Source: Roseovarius gahaiensis (GTDB taxonomy: Bacteria; Pseudomonadota; Alphaproteobacteria; Rhodobacterales; Rhodobacteraceae). Taken from it: a stretch of DNA of 64,000 bases. Where the stretch lies: positions 1 through 64,000 of the forward strand of contig NZ_JAAORB010000001.1 in NCBI RefSeq assembly GCF_011601345.1, read 5' to 3'. The notes under the pieces are model-generated. The model ran no database searches. It saw only the letters and a program-made list of their open reading frames with translations, and was not told where the DNA came from. The translations under genes were made by a program, and so were the position numbers. How positions within the stretch are numbered: position 1 is the first letter of the stretch; each line of letters begins with the position of its first letter. Shown here piece after piece: positions 8,085 through 15,770 of this stretch.

Positions 8085-8873
8085 ATGGCATTCACGCTGG
8101 CGACATGGAACATTAATTCGGTTCGACTGCGCGAGGGATTGGTTGCGAAACTTTTGCAAGAAGAGGCGCCGGATATCCTGTGCTTGCAGGAATGCAAAAG
8201 CCCGGTCGACAAGATACCGACGCAGGCCTTTGCCGATCTGGGATATGGCCACATGGTTGCGCGCGGGCAAAAGGGCTATAACGGCGTTGCGATCCTGTCC
8301 CGTTTGCCGATCGAGGATGCAGGGGATCAGGACTTTGCCAGCTTGGGTCATGCCCGGCATGTGGCCGGGCGGCTGGAAAACGGCACGGTGATTCATAATT
8401 TTTACGTCCCCGCCGGTGGTGACGTGCCGGATCGTGAAAAAAACGAGAAATTCGGCCAGAAATTGGATTACCTGACCGAGATGCGTGACTGGTTTCGTGA
8501 CAGCCGGCCCGAAAAGGCCATTTTGGTGGGCGATCTGAATATCGCCCCGCGCGAAGATGACGTTTGGTCGCACAAACAGTTGCTGAAGGTGGTCAGCCAT
8601 ACGCCGATTGAGGTCGACCATCTGGGCCAGACGCAGGATGCCGGCGGGTGGGTGGATGTGACCCGCAGCGATATTCCCGAAGGCCAGCTGTACAGTTGGT
8701 GGTCTTATCGGGCCCGCGATTGGGATGCGGCCGACAAGGGACGGCGGCTGGATCATGTCTGGGCGTCGGATGATCTGAAAAACGCGTTTCATTCCAGCCG
8801 CGTCTTGCGAGCGGCGCGCGGATGGGAAAAACCCAGCGATCATGCGCCGGTTTTCGCAACGTTTGACCTTTGA
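8085..8873 (+). CDS. xthA: Exodeoxyribonuclease III / AP endonuclease
   Basis: Mg-dependent repair enzyme that cuts 5' to abasic sites and removes blocked 3' ends. The 262-aa product has the full exonuclease-endonuclease-phosphatase set: NINSVRLR near the start, the metal-binding Glu in CLQECK, YNGVAILSR, the catalytic VGDLNIAPREDDVW, RLDHVW and the C-terminal SDHAPVFATF. Length and motif spacing match XthA. GAGGGGGAAC precedes the ATG. It follows the strong terminator and so has its own transcript. Confidence 0.93.
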   Translation: MAFTLATWNINSVRLREGLVAKLLQEEAPDILCLQECKSPVDKIPTQAFADLGYGHMVARGQKGYNGVAILSRLPIEDAGDQDFASLGHARHVAGRLENGTVIHNFYVPAGGDVPDREKNEKFGQKLDYLTEMRDWFRDSRPEKAILVGDLNIAPREDDVWSHKQLLKVVSHTPIEVDHLGQTQDAGGWVDVTRSDIPEGQLYSWWSYRARDWDAADKGRRLDHVWASDDLKNAFHSSRVLRAARGWEKPSDHAPVFATFDL

Positions 8874-9152
8874 AACGCTGCGCTTGACGTAAAGGTAAGG
8901 AAAACCTGACCTATCATTTTGTCTAGCTTTCAGGAAAAGCACGCGGGGGGTGAGTAGCTGGTGATCAGGGTTGTGTCGTAAAGATGCCCTCATGGGCGGC
9001 GGCGCTGCCGAAGGGTTGAGCCGCCGTCCGCCGTCTTGGTCAATATTTTTTATTCTCCAGCCCTTTGCCTGATTGATCCGCTACCTCTTGCAACACCTGC
9101 GTTGCTGCGCCATGTAATTGAAAGTAATTTCTTAGCATCCGGAGCCAGCGAC
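8874..9152. other. 279-bp leader with no gene seen
   Basis: No coding frame of convincing quality is visible on either strand. The region starts with TTGACG and the inverted repeat AGGT-7 nt-ACCT (8893-8907), and contains GGCGGC/GCCGCC arms (about 8996-9025) that can form a long hairpin. It probably holds the promoter and untranslated leader of the thioredoxin-TPR gene. Confidence 0.4.
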
Positions 9153-10064
9153 ATGCTTGAACTTGGCGGCCAAACGCAACCTGCACCCGATTTGATCAAG
9201 GACGTCTATGAGGCGGATTTCATGGCCGAGGTCGTGGACGCCAGCCAGACCGTGCCGGTGATCGTGGATTTCTGGGCGCCGTGGTGCGGCCCGTGCAAAA
9301 CCCTTGGTCCGGCCTTGGAAGAGGCGGTGACGCGCGCCAAGGGTGCGGTCAAAATGGCCAAGGTGAATGTCGATGAAAACCAGATGATTGCAAGCCAGTT
9401 GCGGGTGCAATCTATTCCCACGGTCTATGCCTTTTGGAAAGGGCAGCCGGTTGATGGGTTTCAGGGCGCCATCGCCCCGTCGGAAATCGGGGCCTTTGTG
9501 GACCGCGTGATTCAAGCCGCAGGCGGTGATGCGGGTGGCGGACTGGACGACGCAATCGCAGCCGCGGAAGAGATGCTAGAGCAAGGCGCGGCCACGGACG
9601 CCGCGCAGACCTTTGCCGCGATCCTGCAGGAGGACGAGCAAAACGCGACCGCCTATGCCGGGCTGGTCCGGGCGCATATTGCCATGGACGATCTTGATCA
9701 GGCCGAGGCGATTTTGAACGGTGCACCGGCGGACATCTCGAACGCGCCGGAACTGGAGGCCGCGCATGCGGCGCTTGAACTGGCGCGGCAGGCCGCAGAC
9801 GCGGGACCAGTCGGGGAATTGCAAGCCAAGGTCGCGGCGGATCCTGACGACCATCAGGCCCGGTTCGATCTGGCGCAGGCTCTGCATGCGACAGGCCAGA
9901 CCGAAGACGCCGTCCAGCAATTGTTGGAACTGTTCCGGCGGGATCGCGAATGGAATGATGAAGCCGCCAAACAGCAGCTTTTCACTATTTTCGAGGCGCT
10001 CAAGCCCAATGACCCCATCGTGCTGAACGGGCGTCGCAAACTCAGCTCGATGATATTTGCCTGA
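9153..10064 (+). CDS. Thioredoxin-TPR protein (CnoX/YbbN-like)
   Basis: The start at 9153 is chosen because GGAG lies before it and family members begin near here; the frame is open further upstream. The 303-aa product has a thioredoxin domain (about residues 12-120) with an intact WCGPC active site (Cys45, Cys48) and the cis-Pro loop SIPTVYAF, then an alpha-helical TPR-like region to the end (AILQEDEQNATAYAGLVR and similar units). This is the architecture of CnoX/YbbN, a chaperone-holdase linked to GroEL and DnaK. An intact CXXC suggests redox activity, which E. coli YbbN lacks. The Lon-domain gene starts 27 bp downstream. Confidence 0.85.
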   Translation: MLELGGQTQPAPDLIKDVYEADFMAEVVDASQTVPVIVDFWAPWCGPCKTLGPALEEAVTRAKGAVKMAKVNVDENQMIASQLRVQSIPTVYAFWKGQPVDGFQGAIAPSEIGAFVDRVIQAAGGDAGGGLDDAIAAAEEMLEQGAATDAAQTFAAILQEDEQNATAYAGLVRAHIAMDDLDQAEAILNGAPADISNAPELEAAHAALELARQAADAGPVGELQAKVAADPDDHQARFDLAQALHATGQTEDAVQQLLELFRRDREWNDEAAKQQLFTIFEALKPNDPIVLNGRRKLSSMIFA

Positions 10065-10091
10065 ACCGGCGCGCGGGCTAAGTTCACCCTC

Positions 10092-10751
10092 ATGCTCAAT
10101 ACATCCGATTTGCCCGATATCATCCCGGTCTTTCCACTGCCGGGCGCCTTGATGCTTCCGCGTTCGCGGTTGCCTCTTCACCTGTTCGAGCCCCGCTATC
10201 TGGCGATGCTGGATGATGCGTTAAAAACGCCGGAACGCATGATCGGGATGGTGCAGCCCAACCCGGGCCCGGCCTCGGCAACGGACGCCGCCAAGGACAA
10301 GGGGTTGCATTCCATCGGCTGCGCGGGGCGCATCACCCAGTTTTCGGAAACCGAAGATGGGCGGTACATGATCACCCTGACCGGCGTGTCCCGCTTTCGC
10401 ATCAGTGAAGAAATCGACGGCTTCACGCCGTATCGCCGCGTCAGGGCCTCTTGGACCGGGTTCGAGCGCGACCTAGGCCCGTCGGAAGAAGACCCGGACT
10501 TCGACCGCGAAACGTTTCTGTCGCTTTTGGGCCGATATTTCGATGCCCGGGAATTGCAGACCGATTGGGACACGTTGGAGCAGGCGGATGACGAATTGCT
10601 GGTCAACTCGCTGTCGATGCTTTTGGGGTTCGAGCCCGAGGATAAGCAGGCGCTGCTTGAGGCACCATCGCTGTCGACACGGCGCGAAACTTTGATAACA
10701 CTGATCGAATATGCCCTGCGCGGCGGCGACGAAAAGGATTTCGTTCAATGA
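10092..10751 (+). CDS. Lon N-terminal (substrate-binding) domain protein
   Basis: A 219-aa protein with the LonB/PUA-like fold: [26 protein letters not shown] at the start with the expected beta pattern, [17 protein letters not shown] and LTGVSRFRI. No ATPase or protease domain is present. Stand-alone Lon N-domain proteins are common in proteobacteria and their role is not settled. The stop overlaps the start of the Trm112-like gene by 4 bp (ATGA), so the two are translationally coupled, and both probably share a transcript with the thioredoxin-TPR gene, which suggests a protein-quality-control group. Confidence 0.85.
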   Translation: MLNTSDLPDIIPVFPLPGALMLPRSRLPLHLFEPRYLAMLDDALKTPERMIGMVQPNPGPASATDAAKDKGLHSIGCAGRITQFSETEDGRYMITLTGVSRFRISEEIDGFTPYRRVRASWTGFERDLGPSEEDPDFDRETFLSLLGRYFDARELQTDWDTLEQADDELLVNSLSMLLGFEPEDKQALLEAPSLSTRRETLITLIEYALRGGDEKDFVQ

Positions 10752-10966
10752 CAGATGCATCAGACCCAACCAGCACGACGCCGAAGGCCAGCCCCCCGTT
10801 TGACCGCCATATGCTGGAGGCGTTGATCTGTCCGCAGACCCAAACCACGCTTGAATATGACGCCGACCGGCAAGAATTGATCAGCCGGGCGGCGGGGCTG
10901 GCCTTTCCGATCCGCGACGGCATCCCGATCATGCTGGTCGACGAAGCGCGACCTTTGGACGACTGA
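10748..10966 (+). CDS. Trm112-like zinc-ribbon family protein (UPF0434)
   Basis: A 72-aa protein with [16 protein letters not shown] and the C-terminal [18 protein letters not shown] that define the Trm112/UPF0434 family. In eukaryotes and archaea Trm112 activates methyltransferases; the bacterial role is not established. Only one of the usual zinc-ligand cysteines (Cys in LICPQ) is present, so metal binding is doubtful. The start overlaps the preceding gene (ATGA). Confidence 0.85.
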   Translation: MTDASDPTSTTPKASPPFDRHMLEALICPQTQTTLEYDADRQELISRAAGLAFPIRDGIPIMLVDEARPLDD

Positions 10967-11032
10967 GCGGTTATTTTCCTGAATGGCGCGCCGCTGGCGC
11001 CCATATGCGATTTGCGTTCAGGCCACGCAGGC

Positions 11033-11085
11033 CTTGGGGGACGCTGTCCCCCAAACCCCCTGGGATATTTTTGAACAGAAGAAGG
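11033..11085. repeat. Intergenic repeat copy R3 (reverse)
   Basis: TTGGGGGAC/GTCCCCCAA (11034-11042 with 11046-11054) forms a 9-bp hairpin, followed by CCCCCTGGGATATTTTTGAACAG, the reverse-orientation form of the family's left block. It lies 3 bp past the stop of the minus-strand GntR gene and converges with the Trm112-like gene. Confidence 0.6.
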
Positions 11086-11088
11086 GCG

Positions 11089-11823
11089 TCAGGCGTTTTG
11101 GCGCGTGCGGGCGGCCATCACATCGCGGCCAAGTGTCAATGTATAGGCTTCAAGCTCGTGTAAGGCAGTGTCGGCCTGTTGCGGGGTTTCATGCTCAAGA
11201 GCGTCGGCAATGCGGGTGTGCAATTGCACGATTGTTTCGCGCGACCGGGCGGTGAATGTGATCATGTTCATCAAGGGTTGCATCGCCTCGACCGCGCCGG
11301 CCAGTTGGTAGCTGAGCACCGGATTGTTGGCGGCATCGACCAAGGCCCGGTGAAAGGTCACATCCGAGGCGCAAAACGCTTCATCGCTGAGGCCGGGTTG
11401 GCCTTGGCGGTGAATTTCGGCGCGCATGGTGGCCAGATGGTCGGCGCTGCGGCGGGTGCAGGCCAGCGGCGCGCAGGCGCGTTCCAACGCATAGCGGGCT
11501 TCGCAAGCGGTCTCGAAGCTGACAGCGTTCATCGATAATAGAAGTGTCGATGTGGTGATATGTTGGCCATAGGCCTCTTCGTAGCTGAGATGCCTGACGA
11601 AGGCTCCGCCAAAGGCCCCCCGTTGGGTGCGGATCAGCGATTGCGCGGCAAGCCGTTTTAGCGCTTCGCGAACCGTGGGGCGCGAGACCTTGAACTGGTC
11701 TGCCAGTTCGGCCTCGGACGGCAGGCGTTCATCCACGATCATGCGGCCTTCGATGATCGCATCACGGATTGCCTTGGCGATTTGGGCCGACAGGTCGGGT
11801 TTGGTCTCTGGATCAGTTTTCAT
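11089..11823 (-). CDS. GntR/FadR-family (FCD) regulator of the DMSP locus
   Basis: A 244-aa repressor-type protein: a winged helix (about residues 10-78; IAKAIRDAIIEGR, LPSEAELADQFKVSRPTVREAL) and an alpha-helical FCD ligand domain with the metal-site residues in DVTFHRALVDAANNP and the later His of QLHTRIADAL. It is divergent from the DUF2182-DUF1326-dmdA-acuI run. A GntR regulator beside dmdA-acuI is the known arrangement in Ruegeria pomeroyi, and as I recall a GntR repressor named DmdR that senses acryloyl-CoA was described in Dinoroseobacter. Two operator-like palindromes overlap its start codon, which suggests autoregulation. Confidence 0.88.
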   Translation of the reverse strand: MKTDPETKPDLSAQIAKAIRDAIIEGRMIVDERLPSEAELADQFKVSRPTVREALKRLAAQSLIRTQRGAFGGAFVRHLSYEEAYGQHITTSTLLLSMNAVSFETACEARYALERACAPLACTRRSADHLATMRAEIHRQGQPGLSDEAFCASDVTFHRALVDAANNPVLSYQLAGAVEAMQPLMNMITFTARSRETIVQLHTRIADALEHETPQQADTALHELEAYTLTLGRDVMAARTRQNA

Positions 11824-11834
11824 TTGTCTTACAT
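11824..11834. promoter_or_regulatory. GntR-type half-matching operator
   Basis: TTGTCTTACAT matches the FadR-subfamily pattern TnGTnnnACnA at all but the last base. It abuts the GntR start codon and lies 3 bp before the better site. Confidence 0.5.
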
Positions 11835-11836
11835 TT

Positions 11837-11851
11837 AATTGTCTGACAATT
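11837..11851. promoter_or_regulatory. GntR-type operator, 15-bp palindrome
   Basis: AATTGTCTGACAATT is palindromic apart from its central base and contains TTGTCTGACAA, an exact fit to the FadR-subfamily pattern TnGTnnnACnA. It lies between the divergent starts (GntR at 11823, DUF2182 gene at 11884), so one protein could control both transcripts. Confidence 0.75.
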
Positions 11852-11883
11852 TGTTGGCAAGCATTGAGTCGTTTGAGGGCAAA

Positions 11884-12642
11884 ATGATTTCACTTCGTAT
11901 CAGGCAAATGACCGGGCTGCACTGGCTGGTGTTGTTCGGGCTGATCATCGTGGCATGGGGGCTTTTATATGCAATGGCCTTGCCGCAAGACCTGCGCGCG
12001 GCGGGGCGGCTTTATGGGGCGGATTTTCTGGCCAGCCTGTGTGTGGTGACGCCAGACGCCGCCGGGTTTTTGCGGATCACGGCGATGTGGGCGTTGATGT
12101 CGGCGGCGATGATGGCCCCGACCGCCCTGCCGGCCTTGGCGACCTATGATGAATTACCCACAGCCGGGCAGGGCCGGTTTGGGGCGCTGTTGGCCGGGTA
12201 TCTGGGTGTTTGGCTGGGCTTTTCGGTTTTGGCGGCGGCTGTGCAAATGGGCCTATTTCGCGCCGATCTGGTGAGCGCGTTTGGCGACAGCCGATCAAGG
12301 CTGTTGTCTGGCGTGCTGCTGCTGTTGGCCGGGGCCTATCAGTTCAGCCCGGTGAAAGAGGCCTGTTTGGCCAAGTGCCGCGCGCCATTGACGTTTTTCA
12401 TGCAGCATTGGGAGGACGGCCCGTGGCGCAACGGGCTGCGTTTGGGGCTGGTGTGCCTTGGCTGCTGTTGGGCGCTTATGGCGCTGGCCTTTGTCGGTGG
12501 GGTCATGAACCTTGCGTTCATGGGGCTGGCGACCGTGGTGATGGTGATCGAGAAACTGCCCGATCTGGGCCGCTGGTTAACGCGGCCCTTGGGCGTTGCG
12601 CTTTTGGCGGGCGGTGTCTGGGCACTGCTGGGCGCGCTTTAA
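11884..12642 (+). CDS. DUF2182 integral membrane protein
   Basis: A 252-aa, very hydrophobic protein with about six membrane helices. The family motifs are plain: AMWALMSAAMMAPTALPAL, YQFSPVKEACLAKCRAPL with two cysteines, and LGCCWALMALAFVGGVMNL. DUF2182 proteins are described as predicted metal-binding membrane proteins of unknown function. The ATG at 11884 follows GAGGGC; an in-frame TTG at 11839 lies inside the operator and is less likely. The gene is 18 bp upstream of the DUF1326 gene, its usual partner, and stands between the regulator and dmdA, which suggests control with DMSP metabolism. Confidence 0.85.
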   Translation: MISLRIRQMTGLHWLVLFGLIIVAWGLLYAMALPQDLRAAGRLYGADFLASLCVVTPDAAGFLRITAMWALMSAAMMAPTALPALATYDELPTAGQGRFGALLAGYLGVWLGFSVLAAAVQMGLFRADLVSAFGDSRSRLLSGVLLLLAGAYQFSPVKEACLAKCRAPLTFFMQHWEDGPWRNGLRLGLVCLGCCWALMALAFVGGVMNLAFMGLATVVMVIEKLPDLGRWLTRPLGVALLAGGVWALLGAL

Positions 12643-12660
12643 TCCGGAGGAGGAGAAAAC

Positions 12661-13290
12661 ATGCCATTGGACGAATTGGGCACGGTGCCTTGGACCATCA
12701 AAGGGGAGCTGATCCTCAATTGCAATTGCACGGTGTTTTGCCCCTGCGTGGTGTCACTGGGCAAGCATCCGCCCACGGAAGGCTATTGTCAGGCCTGGGC
12801 CGGGGTGCGCATTGACGAGGGGCAGTATGGCGATGCCGATCTATCGGGGCTGAACGTGGGGTTGATGCTGGAAATTCCCGGCCTGATGGCGCGCGGCAAT
12901 TGGAAGGCGGCGGCCTATATCGATGACCGCGCCAGTGATGCGGCCTATGACGCGTTGGTCAATATCTTCAGCGGCAAGGCGCGGGGCACGACCGGGCTGT
13001 TCAGCCTGTTGGTCAGCGAGTTTCTGGGCGCTGAACGCGCGCCGGTGGTGTTCGAGACCGAAGGCAAGGCGCGCCGCCTGATGGTGGGCAAGAAAATTCA
13101 GGGCGAGGTTGTGCCCGTTGAAGGCAAGGGCGGTGAAGATATCGTGGTCACCAACACCGAATATTGGATGGGCCCTGATATCACCGTCGCCACCGCGACC
13201 AAGGGCCGTGTGCGCGCCTTTGGCCGGGTGTGGGATTTCGACGGCCGCAGTGCGGAAATCTGCCAGATCGACTGGCACGGCCCACGCTGA
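12661..13290 (+). CDS. DUF1326 cysteine-motif protein
   Basis: A 209-aa soluble protein with no signal peptide. The N-terminus carries ELILNCNCTVFCPCVVSLG followed by GYCQAW, a cluster of cysteines in CxC and CxxC-like spacing that suggests metal or cofactor binding. The rest is predicted beta-rich. The family (DUF1326) has no assigned function and often sits next to DUF2182. AGGAGGAG precedes the ATG, one of the strongest ribosome-binding sites here. A GC-rich hairpin separates it from dmdA 68 bp downstream. Confidence 0.85.
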   Translation: MPLDELGTVPWTIKGELILNCNCTVFCPCVVSLGKHPPTEGYCQAWAGVRIDEGQYGDADLSGLNVGLMLEIPGLMARGNWKAAAYIDDRASDAAYDALVNIFSGKARGTTGLFSLLVSEFLGAERAPVVFETEGKARRLMVGKKIQGEVVPVEGKGGEDIVVTNTEYWMGPDITVATATKGRVRAFGRVWDFDGRSAEICQIDWHGPR

Positions 13291-13300
13291 CGCATGGGCA

Positions 13301-13326
13301 GGCGGGCGGGCCGCGTGCCGCCCGCC
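13301..13326 (+). terminator. Hairpin between DUF1326 gene and dmdA
   Basis: GGCGGGC (13301-13307) pairs with GCCCGCC (13320-13326). No T-run follows (ATCGCATTG), so this may attenuate or set an mRNA end rather than fully separate the DUF pair from dmdA. Confidence 0.35.
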
Positions 13327-13358
13327 ATCGCATTGTTCGTCATGCAGGAGGAGAGATC

Positions 13359-14468
13359 ATGACGGCCCCCCTTTTATCGCTGTCGCGCCGATTGCGTCGC
13401 ACGCCCTTTGCCGAAGGTGTCGCGGCGGCGGGCGTGAAGGCCTACACGGTCTATAACCACATGTTGTTGCCGACGGTGTTCCGCAGCATCGAAGAGGACT
13501 ACCGCCATCTGAAAGAGGCGGTGCAAGTCTGGGATGTGTCCTGCGAGCGCCAAGTTGAGTTGCGCGGGCCGGATGCCGGGCGCCTGATGCAAATGCTGAC
13601 GCCGCGCGATTTGCGCGGCATGACGCCGGGGCAATGCTATTACGTGCCGATTGTGGACGAAACCGGCGGCATGCTGAACGATCCGGTGGCCGTCAAACTG
13701 GCCGAGGACCGGTGGTGGATTTCCATCGCCGACAGTGACCTGTTGTATTGGGTGCGGGCCACCGCGCATGGCTGGCGGCTGGATGTTCTGGTGGACGAAC
13801 CGGACGTGTCGCCGCTGGCGGTGCAGGGGCCGAAAGCCGATGATCTGATGGCAGCTGTCTTTGGCGATGCGGTGCGCGATATCCGTTTTTTCCGGTTCGG
13901 TGTCTTTGATTTTCAGGGGCGCGACATGGTGATTGCGCGGTCGGGCTACTCCAAGCAGGGTGGATTCGAGATTTACCTTGAAGGGTCCGATATCGGCATG
14001 GATCTGTGGGCGGCGTTGATGGAGGCGGGCCGCCCGCTGGATGTGCATGCCGGATGTCCGAACCTGATAGAACGGATCGAGGGCGGATTGCTGAGCTATG
14101 GCAACGACATGACCGATGACAACACGCCGCATGAATGCGGGTTGGGGCGGTTTTGCAACACGCATACCGCGATTGGCTGTATCGGGCGGGATGCGTTGTT
14201 GCGGGTGGCCAAGGAAGGGCCGGTGCAACAAATTCGGGCGCTTGAGATTGACGGGCCGCCGGTGCCGGGCTGTGATCATTGGTGGCCGGTGATGGCCAAC
14301 GGCAAACGGGTTGGGCGCGTCAGCTCGGCGGCGTGGAGCCCGGATGTTGGCACCAATGTGGCCATTGGCATGGTGCGCATGACCCATTGGGACGCGGGCA
14401 CCAGGGTGCAGGTCGATACCCCCGATGGCCTGCGTGAAGCGCAAGTGCGCGAGGCATTCTGGGCCTGA
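13359..14468 (+). CDS. dmdA: Dimethylsulfoniopropionate demethylase DmdA
   Basis: Transfers a methyl group from DMSP to tetrahydrofolate, giving methylmercaptopropionate; the committed step of DMSP demethylation in marine bacteria. The 369-aa product is a GcvT-fold protein, but its sequence is that of DmdA: LSRRLRRTPF near the start, AGVKAYTVYNHMLLPT, VQVWDVSCERQVE, WWISIADSDLLYW, ARSGYSKQGGFEIY and CPNLIERIEGGLLSYGNDMT. The 369-aa length and neighbouring acuI support DmdA over the glycine-cleavage T protein. AGGAGGAG precedes the ATG at 13359. It is cotranscribed with acuI or linked to it through the R4 hairpin. Confidence 0.95.
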   Translation: MTAPLLSLSRRLRRTPFAEGVAAAGVKAYTVYNHMLLPTVFRSIEEDYRHLKEAVQVWDVSCERQVELRGPDAGRLMQMLTPRDLRGMTPGQCYYVPIVDETGGMLNDPVAVKLAEDRWWISIADSDLLYWVRATAHGWRLDVLVDEPDVSPLAVQGPKADDLMAAVFGDAVRDIRFFRFGVFDFQGRDMVIARSGYSKQGGFEIYLEGSDIGMDLWAALMEAGRPLDVHAGCPNLIERIEGGLLSYGNDMTDDNTPHECGLGRFCNTHTAIGCIGRDALLRVAKEGPVQQIRALEIDGPPVPGCDHWWPVMANGKRVGRVSSAAWSPDVGTNVAIGMVRMTHWDAGTRVQVDTPDGLREAQVREAFWA

Positions 14469-14489
14469 GTTCTGGCCGAGAGGGCGGGA

Positions 14490-14540
14490 GTGAGGGGCCA
14501 GCCCCTCACACTCCCCGGGGTATTTTGACCAAGAAAAAGC
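14490..14540. repeat. Intergenic repeat copy R4 (reverse) inside dmdA-acuI
   Basis: GTGAGGGGC (14490-14498) pairs with GCCCCTCAC (14501-14509), followed by CTCCCCGGGGTATTTTGACC, the reverse form of the family's left block. Unlike most copies it lies between two genes on the same strand. Read on the plus strand it could partly terminate after dmdA or mark an mRNA end that sets the dmdA:acuI ratio. Confidence 0.6.
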
Positions 14541-14574
14541 AGGGGGCTGGTCCTGCGCGCAAAAGGAGAGACAG

Positions 14575-15570
14575 ATGTTCAATGCATTGGTGGTCGATAA
14601 GGACGAGGACAGCGGCAAGACCCACGCTGCGGTGCAACAGATCGGCGTGGATGATCTGCCGCATGGCGAAGTCTTGGTTGCGGTTGAGTATTCCACCGTC
14701 AATTACAAGGACGGTCTGTGTATCGGGCCGGGGGGTGGATTGGTGCGGAATTATCCGCATGTGCCCGGCATTGATTTCGCGGGCACCGTCGAAGAAAGCT
14801 CGGACGCGCGGTACAAGCCCGGCGACAAGGTTGTTCTGACCGGCTGGCGCGTGGGCGAGGCGCATTGGGGGGGCTATGCCCAGAAAGCGCGCGTTCTGGC
14901 CGACTGGTTGGTGCCCTTGCCCGAGGGGCTGGATGCGCGCCAGGCGATGGCGGTTGGCACCGCCGGATTGACGGCGATGTTGTCGGTCTTGGCGTTGGAA
15001 GATCATGGGCTTGCGCCCGGTCATGGCCCGGTTCTTGTGACCGGGGCTGCCGGTGGCGTGGGCAGTGTGGCCACGGCGATTTTGGCCAGTCTGGGCCACG
15101 AAGTGGCAGCTGTGACAGGGCGTCCGGAAACCGCTGACTACCTGCAAGATCTGGGTGCGACACAGATCGTGGCGCGTGACGAGTTGACCGAAGTGACGAA
15201 AAAACCGCTGGAATCTGAGCTATGGGCCGGTTGCGTGGATGCGGTGGCGGGTGCCATGCTGGGGCGGGTGCTGAAACAGATGAAATATGGCACATCGGTT
15301 GCGGCGGTTGGACTGGCCGGTGGGGCCGCCATCGATGGGGCCTTGATAACCCCGTTCATCCTGCGCGGTGTCAACCTTTTGGGGATCGACAGTGTCATGC
15401 AGCCCTATGACAATCGAGTGCGGGCATGGCAACGCATTGCCAAGGACCTTCCGATGGATAAGCTTGAGACGATGGTTCAGCCTGCGACGCTGTCCGATTT
15501 GCCGCAGCTTGGTCGGGATATTCTGAAAGGTCAGGTCAAGGGGCGTGTCGTGGTGGATGTGAACGCTTGA
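14575..15570 (+). CDS. acuI: Acryloyl-CoA reductase (NADPH) AcuI
   Basis: Reduces toxic acryloyl-CoA to propionyl-CoA with NADPH, clearing the product of DMSP and acrylate breakdown. The 331-aa product is a zinc-free medium-chain reductase of the YhdH/AcuI branch: YSTVNYKDGLCIGPGGG, the catalytic-domain loop VPGIDFAGTVEES, and the Rossmann motif VTGAAGGVGSVATAIL (about residues 157-172). No catalytic zinc cysteines are present, as expected. AAGGAGAG precedes the ATG. dmdA-acuI order is conserved across roseobacters, so context and sequence agree. Confidence 0.95.
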   Translation: MFNALVVDKDEDSGKTHAAVQQIGVDDLPHGEVLVAVEYSTVNYKDGLCIGPGGGLVRNYPHVPGIDFAGTVEESSDARYKPGDKVVLTGWRVGEAHWGGYAQKARVLADWLVPLPEGLDARQAMAVGTAGLTAMLSVLALEDHGLAPGHGPVLVTGAAGGVGSVATAILASLGHEVAAVTGRPETADYLQDLGATQIVARDELTEVTKKPLESELWAGCVDAVAGAMLGRVLKQMKYGTSVAAVGLAGGAAIDGALITPFILRGVNLLGIDSVMQPYDNRVRAWQRIAKDLPMDKLETMVQPATLSDLPQLGRDILKGQVKGRVVVDVNA

Positions 15571-15669
15571 TCGTCCGATCGCGGCGTGTTCCGTCGCATA
15601 AGAGCAAAGAGTTGGCGTGGTTGATTGATTTTCCTGCCCGCGTCGCGTTACCGTTGATCCAAGGGGTAT

Positions 15670-15688
15670 CCTGCGGAGCCGCCGCAGG
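15670..15688 (+). terminator. Hairpin between acuI and the stress-protein gene
   Basis: CCTGCGG (15670-15676) pairs with CCGCAGG (15682-15688) 100 bp past the acuI stop, with no T-tract. Weak candidate for the end of the DMSP operon. The 200-bp gap around it holds no convincing gene. Confidence 0.3.
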
Positions 15689-15770
15689 CCCCCGTTCAGT
15701 GCGGCGTGCGTGCCCGGACCGATTATCTGGTGCGGGGCGAAATTTGATCTGCACGCAAGGAGGATAGTGA

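Noticed and set aside
8874-9152. MerR-type operator (TTGACG with AGGT/ACCT repeat)
   Set aside because: The distance from TTGACG to the only -10-like TATCAT is 22 bp, longer than the 19-20 bp of MerR promoters, and no MerR gene is near.
13359-14468. Reading dmdA as the glycine-cleavage T protein gcvT
   Set aside because: Specific DmdA segments, the 369-aa length and the acuI neighbour fit DmdA; no gcvH or gcvP is nearby.
13374-14702. 442-codon minus-strand frame opposite dmdA and the start of acuI
   Set aside because: It spans two recognised genes and the R4 hairpin, with Arg/His/Pro-rich low-quality sequence; antisense shadow.
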